DNA of 35,026 nucleotides from Methylobacterium crusticola (GCF_003574465.1 NZ_QOWC01000073.1:1-35026), one strand, 5' to 3'; numbered from the stretch's first letter, positions 25,386-32,654 are shown. A program made the numbers and translations. The notes: a model not told the origin generated them from the letters alone.

Positions 25386-26486
25386 TCAGCCGCCGCGATA
25401 TTCCCGGGCGTAGCGCCGCCCCAGGCCCGTCAGGATCTCGTACCCGATGGTGCCCGCGTTCCGCCCCACCGCGTCGACGTCGAGGGCGTCCCCGATGAGG
25501 AGCGCGGGCGCGCCCCGCCGCGCCGCCTCGGCGGGGGCGTCGGTGACGTCGAGGATGATCAGGTCCATCGAGACCGTGCCGACGAAGGGGCAGGCCACGC
25601 CCCCGACGCGGGCCTCGCCCCGGCCGGAGGCGGAGCGCGGGAAGCCGTCCGCGTAGCCGAGCGACAGGGTGGCGAGGCGCCGCCGCGAGGGCGCGGTCCA
25701 GCGGGCGTTGTAGCCGGCGCTCTCGCCCGGGGCGACCTCGCGCACCTGCGCGATCTCGGCCTCGAGCCGCACCACCGGGCGCATCGGGCTCGGGCGCCCG
25801 GGCGTCGGGTTGCCGCCGTAGAGGGCGTAGCCCGGCCGCACGAGGTCGTGGCGGGGCCCCCTCCCCAGGAAGACGCCGGCCGAGTTGGCGAGGGAGGCCG
25901 CCACCCCCGGATAGGCGGCGCGCACCCGCGCGAAATCCCCGACCTGGCGGGCGGTGAGGGGGTCGTCCGGCACCTCGGCGCTGACGAGATGGCTCATCAC
26001 GAGGCTCGGGGCGACGTCCGCCAGGACGGGATCGCCCGCGAGCGCCATCGCCTCCGGCACGGACAGCCCGAGGCGGTTCATCCCGGTATCGACGTGGAGC
26101 GCGGCCGGCCGGCGCCCGGCCCGGTTCGCCGCCGCCCACTCGGCGACCTCGTCGCGCGATCCCAGCACCGGCCGGAGGTCGGCGCCGCGATAGGCCTCCG
26201 CGCTCCCCGGCGGGAAGCCGTTGAGGACGTAGATCACCGCGTCCGGCGGCAGGGCCGCGCGGGCGCTCACGGCCTCCGACAGGTGGGCGACGAAGAACGT
26301 GCGGCAGCCGGCCGCCCGCAGGGCCGGGGCGGCGGCCGGGATGCCGCAGCCGTAGGCGTCGGCCTTGATCACCGCGGCGGTCTCGGCCCCGGCCGCCTCC
26401 GCGGCGAGCCGGCGCCAGTTCGCCGCCAGGGCGCCGAGGTCGACGGTGAGGCGGCCGCCGTGGGGGGTGCGGCTGAGATCGGTCAT
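25386..26486 (-). CDS. alr: Alanine racemase
   Basis: Alr makes D-alanine for peptidoglycan. The 366-residue protein carries the PLP lysine Lys41 (AAVIKADAYGCG), the HVDTGMNRLG segment (131-140), RPGYALYGGNP (217-226) and the second-base Tyr259 (ESAGYNARW), with VGTVSMDLIILDVTD near the end. The start MTDLSRTP (26486) is preferred; the open frame continues upstream into the hairpin repeats. It lies between dnaB and radA on the same strand, as in many rhizobia. Confidence 0.96.
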   Translation of the reverse strand: MTDLSRTPHGGRLTVDLGALAANWRRLAAEAAGAETAAVIKADAYGCGIPAAAPALRAAGCRTFFVAHLSEAVSARAALPPDAVIYVLNGFPPGSAEAYRGADLRPVLGSRDEVAEWAAANRAGRRPAALHVDTGMNRLGLSVPEAMALAGDPVLADVAPSLVMSHLVSAEVPDDPLTARQVGDFARVRAAYPGVAASLANSAGVFLGRGPRHDLVRPGYALYGGNPTPGRPSPMRPVVRLEAEIAQVREVAPGESAGYNARWTAPSRRRLATLSLGYADGFPRSASGRGEARVGGVACPFVGTVSMDLIILDVTDAPAEAARRGAPALLIGDALDVDAVGRNAGTIGYEILTGLGRRYAREYRGG

Positions 26487-26497
26487 GGCACCCCGTC

Positions 26498-26549
26498 TAT
26501 CCCCGCGGGCGCGGGGGGCCAAGTATCCCCGCGGGCGCGGGGGGCCGAA
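26498..26549. repeat. Duplicated 26-bp hairpin between dnaB and alr
   Basis: TATCCCCGCGGGCGCGGGG plus GGCC(A/G)A occurs at 26498 and again at 26524. Each copy folds as CCCCGC-GGGC-GCGGGG. The pair fills the 75-bp dnaB-alr gap. It is a likely transcriptional pause or mRNA-processing element. The period of 26 is not a multiple of three, in keeping with its noncoding place. Confidence 0.85.
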
Positions 26550-26561
26550 GGGCCCGCCCGC

Positions 26562-28049
26562 TCACATCGGGTCGGGCAGCCGGTCGCTCTGGGCGAGGTT
26601 CGAGAAGCGGGTGATCTCGGCGTCGAACTGGAGCTCGACCATGCCGGTCGGGCCGTGGCGCTGCTTGCCGAGGATCACCTCGGCCTTGCCGTAGACGCGG
26701 TTCATCTCCGCCTCCCAGGTGAAGAACTCCTCCGTGCCCTCGCGCGGCTTCTTGTTCTTGACGTAGTACTCCTCGCGGAACACGAACATCACCACGTCGG
26801 CGTCCTGCTCGATCGAGCCCGATTCGCGCAGGTCCGAGAGCTGGGGCCGCTTGTCGTCCCGGTTCTCCACCTGGCGCGAGAGCTGCGACAGGGCGATGAT
26901 CGGCACGGCGAGCTCCTTGGCGAGCGCCTTCATGCCGGTGGTGATCTCGGTCATCTCCTGCACGCGGTTCTCGCCCTTCTTGGAGGCGCCGGAGAGGAGC
27001 TGGAGGTAGTCGACCACCAGGAGGTCGAGGCCGCGCTGGCGCTTGAGCCGGCGCGCCCGGGCGGCGAGCTGGGCGATCGAGATGCCGCCGGTCTGGTCGA
27101 TGTAGAACGGGATCGTCTGCATGTCCCGGGCGGCGTCGGTGATCTTGTAGAACTCCTCCGGGCGGATGTCGCCGCGGCGGATCTTGTAGGAGGCCACGCC
27201 CGACTGCTCGGCGATGATGCGGGTGGCGAGCTGCTCGGCCGACATCTCGAGGGAGAAGAAGCCCACGATGCCGCCGTTCTTGGTCGCGATGGTGCCGTCG
27301 GGCTGCTTCTCGCCGACGTAGGCCTTGGCGATGTTGAAGGCGATGTTGGTGGCGAGCGAGGTCTTGCCCATGCCGGGACGGCCCGCCAGGATGATCAGGT
27401 CGGAGGCCTGGAGGCCGCCCATCTTGGCGTCGAGGTCGGACAGCCCGGTGGCGATGCCCGAGAGCCGGCCCTCGCGCTGGTAGGCCTTGGCCGCCATGTC
27501 GACCGCGGCGGTCAGCGCGTCCGAGAATTTTTGGAAGCCGCCGTCGTACTTGCCGGTCTCGGCGAGCTCGTACAGGCGCCGCTCCGTCGCCTCGATCTGG
27601 TCGCGGGGCGAGGTCTCGACCGGCGCCTCGTAGGCGCCGTTGACGAGGTCCTCCCCGATGGTGATCAGGCGCCGGCGCAGGGCCAGGTCGTAGATCGTGC
27701 GCCCGTAATGCTCGGCGTTGATCACGGTCGTGGCCTCGGCGGCGAGCCGCGCGAGGTACTGGCTCACCGTGAGGCCGCCGAGGTCGGCGTCGCCGAGGTA
27801 GGTCTTCAGGGTGATGGGGCTCGCGAGCTTGCCGGCCTTGATCAGGCTGATGGCGACCTCGTAGATGCGCCGGTGCACCTCCTCCATGAAGTGCTCGGGC
27901 AGGAGGAAGTCCGAGACCCGGTAGTAGGCGTCGTTGTTGACCAGCATGGCGCCGAGGAGCGCCTGCTCGGCGTCGATGTTGTGGGGCGCGACGCGGTATT
28001 CCTGCGGCACGGCCTCGAGGTTCGCCGTCAGGGTGCTGGGAATGGCCAT
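26562..28049 (-). CDS. dnaB: Replicative DNA helicase DnaB
   Basis: DnaB is the hexameric replication-fork helicase. The 495-residue protein has the N-terminal DnaG-interacting domain (APHNIDAEQALLGAMLVNNDAYYRVSDFLLPEHF, about 21-54) and the RecA-like C-terminal domain with Walker A GRPGMGKTS at 223-231. DLLVVDYLQLLSG follows, and then REMTEIT-type and LSQLSRQVENR motifs. The end DRLPDPM is close to family length. ATG 28049 is used at MAIPSTLT. The gap to rplI is 273 bp and holds a LexA box, a -35 hexamer and a hairpin. It heads the dnaB-alr-radA run. Confidence 0.97.
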   Translation of the reverse strand: MAIPSTLTANLEAVPQEYRVAPHNIDAEQALLGAMLVNNDAYYRVSDFLLPEHFMEEVHRRIYEVAISLIKAGKLASPITLKTYLGDADLGGLTVSQYLARLAAEATTVINAEHYGRTIYDLALRRRLITIGEDLVNGAYEAPVETSPRDQIEATERRLYELAETGKYDGGFQKFSDALTAAVDMAAKAYQREGRLSGIATGLSDLDAKMGGLQASDLIILAGRPGMGKTSLATNIAFNIAKAYVGEKQPDGTIATKNGGIVGFFSLEMSAEQLATRIIAEQSGVASYKIRRGDIRPEEFYKITDAARDMQTIPFYIDQTGGISIAQLAARARRLKRQRGLDLLVVDYLQLLSGASKKGENRVQEMTEITTGMKALAKELAVPIIALSQLSRQVENRDDKRPQLSDLRESGSIEQDADVVMFVFREEYYVKNKKPREGTEEFFTWEAEMNRVYGKAEVILGKQRHGPTGMVELQFDAEITRFSNLAQSDRLPDPM

Positions 28050-28122
28050 CCGGCGGGCTCCGATTCGTTGCGGCGTCGCGAGGGCGCGATCCTAGCCGCT
28101 GCGGCGACCATCGCACCGGCTT

Positions 28123-28141
28123 CCTTGACCAAACCTTGACC
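28123..28141 (-). promoter_or_regulatory. Direct repeat GGTCAAGG-TTT-GGTCAAGG upstream of dnaB
   Basis: On the minus strand an 8-bp perfect direct repeat with an 11-bp period (one helical turn) sits 74-92 bp upstream of the dnaB start. It could be an operator for a regulator that binds one face of DNA. No named regulator is supported. Confidence 0.45.
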
Positions 28142-28215
28142 GCCGGGGCGCCTGTGACGTCTTGGACACCCCGTCCTGGAAACGCCGTCCCGGCCCGGCC
28201 CCGCCCGAAACGCGG

Positions 28216-28246
28216 CGAGGCCCGCTGCCGTCGGCAACGGGCCTCG
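28216..28246. terminator. Hairpin between rplI and dnaB, downstream of the LexA-box promoter
   Basis: A 13-position stem (CGAGGCCCGCTGC / GCAACGGGCCTCG, one C-A mismatch) with a 5-nt loop CGTCG. It is probably the terminator of the rpsF-rplI operon on the minus strand, but the promoter at 28248-28276 lies upstream of it, so the dnaB transcript would begin with this hairpin. Confidence 0.55.
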
Positions 28247-28247
28247 T

Positions 28248-28276
28248 CATGCTGGAACAAAATAAGAACATGTCAA
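28248..28276 (-). promoter_or_regulatory. Candidate LexA-regulated promoter of dnaB-alr-radA
   Basis: On the minus strand a perfect -35 TTGACA (28276-28271) is followed 17 bp later by AGCATG (28253-28248) as a weak -10. The spacer contains GTTC-TTATTTT-GTTC. The match to alphaproteobacterial SOS promoters, where LexA sits between -35 and -10, is strong for the box and weak for the -10. Confidence 0.6.
28255..28269 (-). promoter_or_regulatory. Perfect LexA box (GTTC-N7-GTTC)
   Basis: The 15-bp sequence GTTCTTATTTTGTTC (minus strand) matches the alphaproteobacterial SOS consensus GTTC-N7-GTTC exactly and has the usual A/T-rich spacer in an otherwise G+C-rich region. It overlaps the promoter spacer, a position that would let LexA block transcription. 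Confidence 0.75.
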
Positions 28277-28322
28277 GCCCGGAGGGCGGCGTTGTCCCCG
28301 CTCTCCCGGCTGTCCCCGGGGC

Positions 28323-28892
28323 TCAGCGGTCGTCCGCGTCCGGGCCGGCCTCGGCGAGCGCCGCGCCGACCTCGAGGCCGAGGTCGTCGAGGTTGAACTC
28401 CTCGCGGGTCGTGGTCGACTCGCCGCGGGCCTGGCGCTCGGCCTCCTCCGGGCTGCGGGCGACGTTGACGGTGACCGCCACCTCGACCTCGGGGTGGAGC
28501 ACCACCGGGACCGTGTGGAGGCCGAGGGTCTTGATCGGCTGGTTGAGGCTGAACTGGTCGCGGGAGATCGTGAAGCCCTCGCTCGTCACCACGTCGGCGA
28601 GGTCGCGCGGGGAGACCGAGCCGTACAGCACACCGGTCTCGCCCGCCTGACGGATCAGCACGAAGCTCTTGCCGGCCAGGGTCTCGGCGACCTTCTGGGC
28701 GTCGCTGCGGCGCTCCAGGTTGCGGGCCTCGAGCTGGGCGCGCTGGTCCTCGAAGCGCTTCTTGTTCGTCTCCGTGGCGCGCAGGGCCTTGCCGCGGGCG
28801 AGCAGGTAGTTGCGGGCGAAGCCGGGGCGGACCTTCACGGTCTCGCCCATCTGGCCGAGCTTGGCCACGCGCTCGAGCAGGATCACTTCCAT
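28323..28892 (-). CDS. rplI: 50S ribosomal protein bL9
   Basis: bL9 binds 23S rRNA near the L1 stalk. The 189-residue protein starts MEVILLERVAKLGQMGETVKV, the standard N-domain (first 50 residues), followed by the long helix (KALRATETNKKRFEDQRAQLEARNLERR) and the C-terminal domain (SFVLIRQAGETGVLYGSVS). The extra acidic C-terminal tail (LGLEVGAALAEAGPDADDR) is typical of alphaproteobacteria. ATG 28892 has GAGGAAC upstream. It is last in the rpsF-rpsR-DUF2232-rplI operon. Confidence 0.97.
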   Translation of the reverse strand: MEVILLERVAKLGQMGETVKVRPGFARNYLLARGKALRATETNKKRFEDQRAQLEARNLERRSDAQKVAETLAGKSFVLIRQAGETGVLYGSVSPRDLADVVTSEGFTISRDQFSLNQPIKTLGLHTVPVVLHPEVEVAVTVNVARSPEEAERQARGESTTTREEFNLDDLGLEVGAALAEAGPDADDR

Positions 28893-28931
28893 CGTCGTCG
28901 TTCCTCGTGCAGGTCGTCGGAGCCGCCTTGG

Positions 28932-29021
28932 CGGCGGTGAGTCTGGCCACCTCGCGGCGGCCGGTGGTGGGTCTGGCCGCCTCGCGGCGGCCGGTGGTGG
29001 ATCGGGGCCGCCGGCGGCGGC
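28932..29021. repeat. 30-bp tandem repeat in the DUF2232-rplI gap
   Basis: Three units of about 30 bp begin at 28932, 28962 and 28992; the third is degenerate. Each contains GGCCGCCTCGCGGCGGCC-type inverted arms, so each can form a hairpin. It sits in the 185-bp gap before rplI and may separate rplI expression from the rest of the operon. Confidence 0.75.
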
Positions 29022-29077
29022 CCCGGGGTCATGCGGCCCCCCTCCGGCGGGCTGCCGGGCGGGGCCGGATGGATCTC

Positions 29078-30067
29078 TCAGGAGGGCGGCACCTCCTTTG
29101 CCCGGCGCCGCCCGAGCAGGGTGTCGAGGAGGCCGAACAGGCTGAGGCCCGCGAGGGCGAAGCCCTGGGTCAGGAACACCACGACGTAGAGGCCGATCAG
29201 CAGGGGCGTGCGGCCGGCCCGGCCGCGGCTGCGGTCGTGGACCGCCGCGAGCCCCTGGAGCGCGAAGGCGGCGGCGAGCGCCCCGAGCAGCGCCATCCCG
29301 AAGGTGCCCACGTAGGCCGGCCCGAGGGCCAGCCCGGCCCCGAGGGCGAGGCCCCACAGGATGCGGCGCGGCATCGCGGTGGCGGGCAGGTCCGGCCACG
29401 GCCGGACCAGGCGCCCGGACACCTGCACGATCCGGGCGGCGGCCCAGAGGTAGAAGATGAGCAGGATCGTGAAGGTCACCGCCATGATGGCGGGGGCGAT
29501 GTCGGCCACCCGGTCGGCGATGCGGGCGAGGTCGTCCTCGGGCAGGACGTCGCTCTGCACGGAGCCGCCCCGGATCTCGGCCCCCTGGAGCTGGAGCTGG
29601 AGCATCGCCCGGGCGAGGCGGCGGATGCGGTCCTGGTAGGCGGCGTGGTCGCCCGACGACAGCATCACCACGACGATCAGCGCCGCCGCGGCGGTCACGG
29701 CGACCCAGGCCAGGAGGCGGCCGACCGGGTACCATTCGAGCGCCCCGGGAGAAGCGCCGGCCGCGGCCGGGCGCAGGCCCGACGGGCGCCCGAGCAGCGC
29801 CAGGTAGCCGAGCCACCAGGCCGGCAGGGCGGTCGAGACCAGGAAGGCGAGGCCCCGCAGGGGCGAGGAGGCGAGCGCCAGCACGAGGGTGCCGGTCGCG
29901 GCGGCCACGAGGCCGGCGCGGTGGCTCCAGCCGAGGGCGACGATCAGGATCGGCAGCGGCGCCAGGAGGTAGAGCGCGAGCGCGAGCGGCGTCGCCTTGA
30001 CGATCACCCCGATGAGGAGCGCCGAGACGAGGCCGGCGACGATGCCGATGCCGTATTGCTGAACCAT
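29078..30067 (-). CDS. DUF2232 integral membrane protein
   Basis: The 329-residue protein has about eight to nine transmembrane segments (e.g. GLVSALLIGVIV, LALYLLAPLPILIVALG, VAVTAAAALIVVVML, AVTFTILLIFYLWAA, PLLIGLYVVVFLTQGFALAGL). DUF2232 (YybS-like) genes lie between rpsR and rplI in many alphaproteobacteria. The function is unknown; the relation to ribosomal genes is conserved in order but not explained. The start MVQQYGIGIVAGL is supported by a Met followed at once by hydrophobic sequence. An extramembrane loop (about 145-190) is polar. Confidence 0.88.
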   Translation of the reverse strand: MVQQYGIGIVAGLVSALLIGVIVKATPLALALYLLAPLPILIVALGWSHRAGLVAAATGTLVLALASSPLRGLAFLVSTALPAWWLGYLALLGRPSGLRPAAAGASPGALEWYPVGRLLAWVAVTAAAALIVVVMLSSGDHAAYQDRIRRLARAMLQLQLQGAEIRGGSVQSDVLPEDDLARIADRVADIAPAIMAVTFTILLIFYLWAAARIVQVSGRLVRPWPDLPATAMPRRILWGLALGAGLALGPAYVGTFGMALLGALAAAFALQGLAAVHDRSRGRAGRTPLLIGLYVVVFLTQGFALAGLSLFGLLDTLLGRRRAKEVPPS

Positions 30068-30212
30068 CCCGTCCGTTCCGCTGTCCCGCCGCCCTCCACG
30101 GGCGGGGTTAGAGGCGAGGGCCGCCCCAACGATCCCCGGCGGCGCGCCGCCGGGTTCCTCGTCACGCGTGGAGCACGCTCCACGCCGCGTCCGCCCGGCC
30201 GGGCCGGGCGCC

Positions 30213-30461
30213 TTAGCGGATCACGTAGGGCAGGAAGCCCAGGAAGCGGGCGCGCTTGATCGCCTGGGCGAGCTCGCGCTGCTTCTTGGCCGACACCGCG
30301 GTGATGCGGGAGGGAACGATCTTGCCGCGCTCCGAGACGTAGCGGGAGAGCAGCTTGACGTCCTTGTAGTCGATCTTCGGGGCGTTGGGGCCCGAGAACG
30401 GGCAGGTCTTGCGCCGACGGAAGAACGGACGGCGGCCACCGCCACCAGCACCGAATGCCAT
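30213..30461 (-). CDS. rpsR: 30S ribosomal protein bS18
   Basis: The 82-residue product has the complete bS18 sequence pattern: RRPFFRRRKTCPFSG near the N-terminus, IDYKDVKLLSRYVSERGKIVPSRITAVSAKKQRELAQAIKRARFLGFLPYV at the end. It pairs with bS6 on the platform of the 30S subunit. It starts 3 bp after the rpsF stop, so is translated with it. Confidence 0.98.
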   Translation of the reverse strand: MAFGAGGGGRRPFFRRRKTCPFSGPNAPKIDYKDVKLLSRYVSERGKIVPSRITAVSAKKQRELAQAIKRARFLGFLPYVIR

Positions 30462-30464
30462 GAC

Positions 30465-30953
30465 TTACTGCTCCTCGCTCGTGCTGGCGCGCTCGGGCCG
30501 GTCGCCCCGGTCGCCGCGATCACCCCTGTCCCCGCGGTCGCCGCGCTCGGCGCGGTCGCCGCCGAAGCCGCCGCCGAAGCCGTCGTCGTCCCGGCGCCGG
30601 CCGCGCTCGCGGTCCTTGCGCTCGTCGCGGTCGCGCTTCTGCATCATCGCGGAGGGCTCGGCCTCCAGCGCCTCGACCCGGACGGTCAGGAAGCGCAGCA
30701 CGTCCTCCGAGATCCGCATCTGGCGCTCCATCTCGGCGAGGGCCGCCGGCGGCGCATCGATGTTGAGGAGCGTGAAATGGGCCTTGCGGTTCTTCCGGAT
30801 GCGGTAGGCGAGGGACTTCACGCCCCACATCTCGGTCTTCTCGATCTTGCCGCCGTTCTGCTCGATGACGCCCTTGTAGGACTCGATCATCGTCTCGACC
30901 TGCTGCGAGGTCACGTCCTGGCGGGCCAGGAACACATGCTCGTACAGAGCCAT
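30465..30953 (-). CDS. rpsF: 30S ribosomal protein bS6
   Basis: The 162-residue protein starts MALYEHVFLARQDVTSQQVE, the bS6 signature, followed by GGKIEKTEMWGVKSLAYRIRKNRKAHFTLLNIDAPP. The C-terminal 50 residues (after ALEAE) are a basic/acidic RDRDERKDRERGRRR then GDRGDR repeat tail, as in many rhizobial S6 proteins. It is first in the rpsF-rpsR operon, downstream of the 5' leader described separately. Confidence 0.97.
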   Translation of the reverse strand: MALYEHVFLARQDVTSQQVETMIESYKGVIEQNGGKIEKTEMWGVKSLAYRIRKNRKAHFTLLNIDAPPAALAEMERQMRISEDVLRFLTVRVEALEAEPSAMMQKRDRDERKDRERGRRRDDDGFGGGFGGDRAERGDRGDRGDRGDRGDRPERASTSEEQ

Positions 30954-31176
30954 GATGGGCCTTTCTGGGATGGGGCCCGCGACCGGATTCGCCCGGATGA
31001 GCGGTTCTGGCTTCGGGCCGGTTCGTCCTCGCGTCGCACGGCGCCAAGCCCTTCGAGCCTGCAAAGGCCCGAGCGGTTGTTCGAAGGCGGAGACACGGGA
31101 CGACGGGGCCGAGGCCCCTGTGCCGCCGCGGCGGCACCGTCCGTTCAGCCCCCGGCCGGAGCGAACGCGAGGCGCG
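30954..31176 (-). promoter_or_regulatory. Long 5' leader of rpsF with strong palindromes
   Basis: The 363-bp stretch without a gene between rpsF and the AraC-type gene holds a leader of about 215 nt if transcription starts at the promoter at 31177. It contains a perfect 18-bp palindrome (31120-31137) and a GGGGCC-GA-GGCCCC hairpin (31105-31118). A leader that binds the S6:S18 complex is known in other bacteria, but I could not identify its conserved CCG-bulge element here. Confidence 0.4.
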
Positions 31177-31204
31177 CCTATAGCAGGTTCTGCCAGAAGG
31201 GCAA
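31177..31204 (-). promoter_or_regulatory. Candidate sigma-70 promoter of the rpsF operon
   Basis: TTGCCC (31204-31199) and TATAGG (31182-31177), spacing 16 bp, on the minus strand. The CTATAGG -10 context looks like housekeeping promoters of rhizobial ribosomal operons. Confidence 0.6.
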
Positions 31205-31316
31205 GATCCCGCCCGCCTGCGACCCCGCCCCGGCCGACCCCGCCCGTGCGCAGTCCCGCCCGGTCGATCCGGACCCCGGCGGCGGCCCGCGCGGGGCGCC
31301 GCGCCCGCGAGGCGGA

Positions 31317-32393
31317 TCAGGCCGCGAGGCTCCGGATCCAGCCCATCAGGACCGAGGCTTTCTCCGGGCCGGGGGGACGCGGGGGCGTGTCGGCCCGCGC
31401 CTCGCGGGGGAGGAGCCCGAAGCGGCGCTTGAAGGCGCGGCTGAACGTCTTCTCGTCCGCGAACCCCGCCGCGTAGGCGACCTGCGCGACGCGGCGGCGC
31501 GCGCCGCCGGCCTCGGTCAGGAGCCGCATGGCGAGCATCAGGCGGCGGTCGCGGATGTAGTTGATCACGCCGCCCTCCTCCTCGAAGAGCCGGTACAGGG
31601 TCGCCCGCGACAGGCCGAAGCGCTGGGTGATCGCCTCGGTCCCCAGGGTGAGGCTGGTGAGCTCGCTCTGGATGAACCGCCGGATGGCGACGTGCGTCGC
31701 GCCGTCGACCGGGGCGCGGGCGCCCGCATCGGCCGGGAAGCAGGCGCCGCACAGCTTGGAGGCCGCGTGGGAGACCCCCGGGAGGTGGTGCGGCTCCAGC
31801 CGCGGGCCGCAGGCGAGGAGGCCCCGCAGGTAGGCGTGGAGCAGCTGCTTTGCCGGGTCGGCGTCGTAGGCGAAGACCTGGCCGTGCAGCGTCTCGACGA
31901 GGCCGACCTCGTCGGAGACGAGCCGGCGGGGAATGAGGAGGGTCGCGGCCGAGCCCGGGTCGGCGTCGATGACGACGGGCTGGGACAGGTCGAGCACCAC
32001 GCCCTGGCGGCCCTCGACCGCGACGCGCCGCCGGCCGGTATCCACCCGGCTGCCGCCGCTCTCGTGGAAGGACACGAGCACGTGGTCGAGCCCCTGGCGG
32101 GCGATCATGCGGGTGGAGCGCTCGAGCCGCTGGGCGGGCGAGGCGACCTCGCCGACGATGATCTCGCCGAGGTGGTAGGTCGTCATGGCGACCGGGGGCG
32201 TGCGGGGCGGGGCGCCGTCGAGGCGGACCTGGAAGATCGGCGCGAGGTGCTCGCACCAGGCGCGCCCGAGGGCCGCGGGATCGCTCGGCGGCGCGAAGCG
32301 GTGGCGCGGGATCGCGGGCGCCGCGGGCTCGCGCGCCGGGCCCGGCGGACCCGCCGCGGGGGGAGACGGATCGCATCCTGGTCGAGGCGGCAT
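31317..32393 (-). CDS. AraC-family transcriptional regulator
   Basis: The 358-residue protein has an N-terminal ligand/dimer region (about 50-220; RMIARQGLDHVLVSFHESGGSRVDTGRR; VVLDLSQPVVIDADPGSAATLLIPRRLV) of the AraC_binding-like type. The C-terminal AraC helix-turn-helix pair (about 250-340) reads RFIQSELTSLTLGTEAITQRFGLSRATLYRLFEEEGGVINYIRDRRLMLAMRLL, then RVAQVAYAAGFADEKTFSRAFKRRFGLLP. The longer frame starting at 32645 would translate the intergenic hairpin and AT-rich region, so ATG 32393 is chosen although its ribosome-binding site is weak. The gene is divergent from the flagellin. Its target is unknown; adjacent direct repeats suggest local binding. Confidence 0.85.
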   Translation of the reverse strand: MPPRPGCDPSPPAAGPPGPAREPAAPAIPRHRFAPPSDPAALGRAWCEHLAPIFQVRLDGAPPRTPPVAMTTYHLGEIIVGEVASPAQRLERSTRMIARQGLDHVLVSFHESGGSRVDTGRRRVAVEGRQGVVLDLSQPVVIDADPGSAATLLIPRRLVSDEVGLVETLHGQVFAYDADPAKQLLHAYLRGLLACGPRLEPHHLPGVSHAASKLCGACFPADAGARAPVDGATHVAIRRFIQSELTSLTLGTEAITQRFGLSRATLYRLFEEEGGVINYIRDRRLMLAMRLLTEAGGARRRVAQVAYAAGFADEKTFSRAFKRRFGLLPREARADTPPRPPGPEKASVLMGWIRSLAA

Positions 32394-32455
32394 CGGGCCC
32401 GGTCGTCGCTGCTGTCCTGGTCGCGCCCTCTCCCCGGTCCGGAAAGCGGGAGGGG

Positions 32456-32499
32456 GCGGGACCCGGGCGGCGGAAGAGGCCCCGCCGCCCGGGTCCCGC
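32456..32499. repeat. 18-bp perfect inverted repeat upstream of the AraC-family gene
   Basis: GCGGGACCCGGGCGGCGG (32456-32473) and its exact complement (32482-32499) enclose an 8-nt loop. It lies 63-106 bp upstream of the AraC-family start. It could be an RNA hairpin in that leader or a DNA site. It is the longest perfect inverted repeat I noticed in the window. Confidence 0.85.
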
Positions 32500-32557
32500 G
32501 CGCTTGACGTAGCGTAGCATGCGGCCGGCCGGCACCCCAAGGGTCCGGCGCATTTAC

Positions 32558-32640
32558 GAGACGGAATGCGATATTCTAGAAACGCAACGTCACATGATTG
32601 TTCTTTGAGATGGAACGGCCTTTTTTGGAGATAGAACGCC
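32558..32640. promoter_or_regulatory. Three GAGA(Y/A)(R)GAAYG direct repeats; candidate AraC-type operator
   Basis: GAGACGGAATGCG (32558), GAGATGGAACGGCC (32607) and GAGATAGAACGCC (32628) are direct repeats in an unusually A/T-rich segment between the divergent AraC-family and flagellin genes. The last two are exactly 21 bp apart, the spacing of AraC-family half-sites. No binding is shown. Confidence 0.5.
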
Positions 32641-32654
32641 TCCAAGTGCCGCGA

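Noticed and set aside
23925..28139. A 1404-codon open frame antisense to radA, alr and dnaB.
   Set aside because: The opposite strand carries three complete, unmistakable genes. The long frame is a by-product of G/C-rich third positions, which remove stop codons on the antisense strand.
28028..28237. A 69-residue minus-strand frame as the SOS-regulated gene.
   Set aside because: It needs a TTG start without a ribosome-binding site, overlaps dnaB and has no coding-like features. dnaB-alr-radA is the better target.
32394..32645. Upstream extension of the AraC-family protein.
   Set aside because: It would translate the 18-bp inverted repeat and the A/T-rich operator region, and gives low-complexity sequence before the domain.
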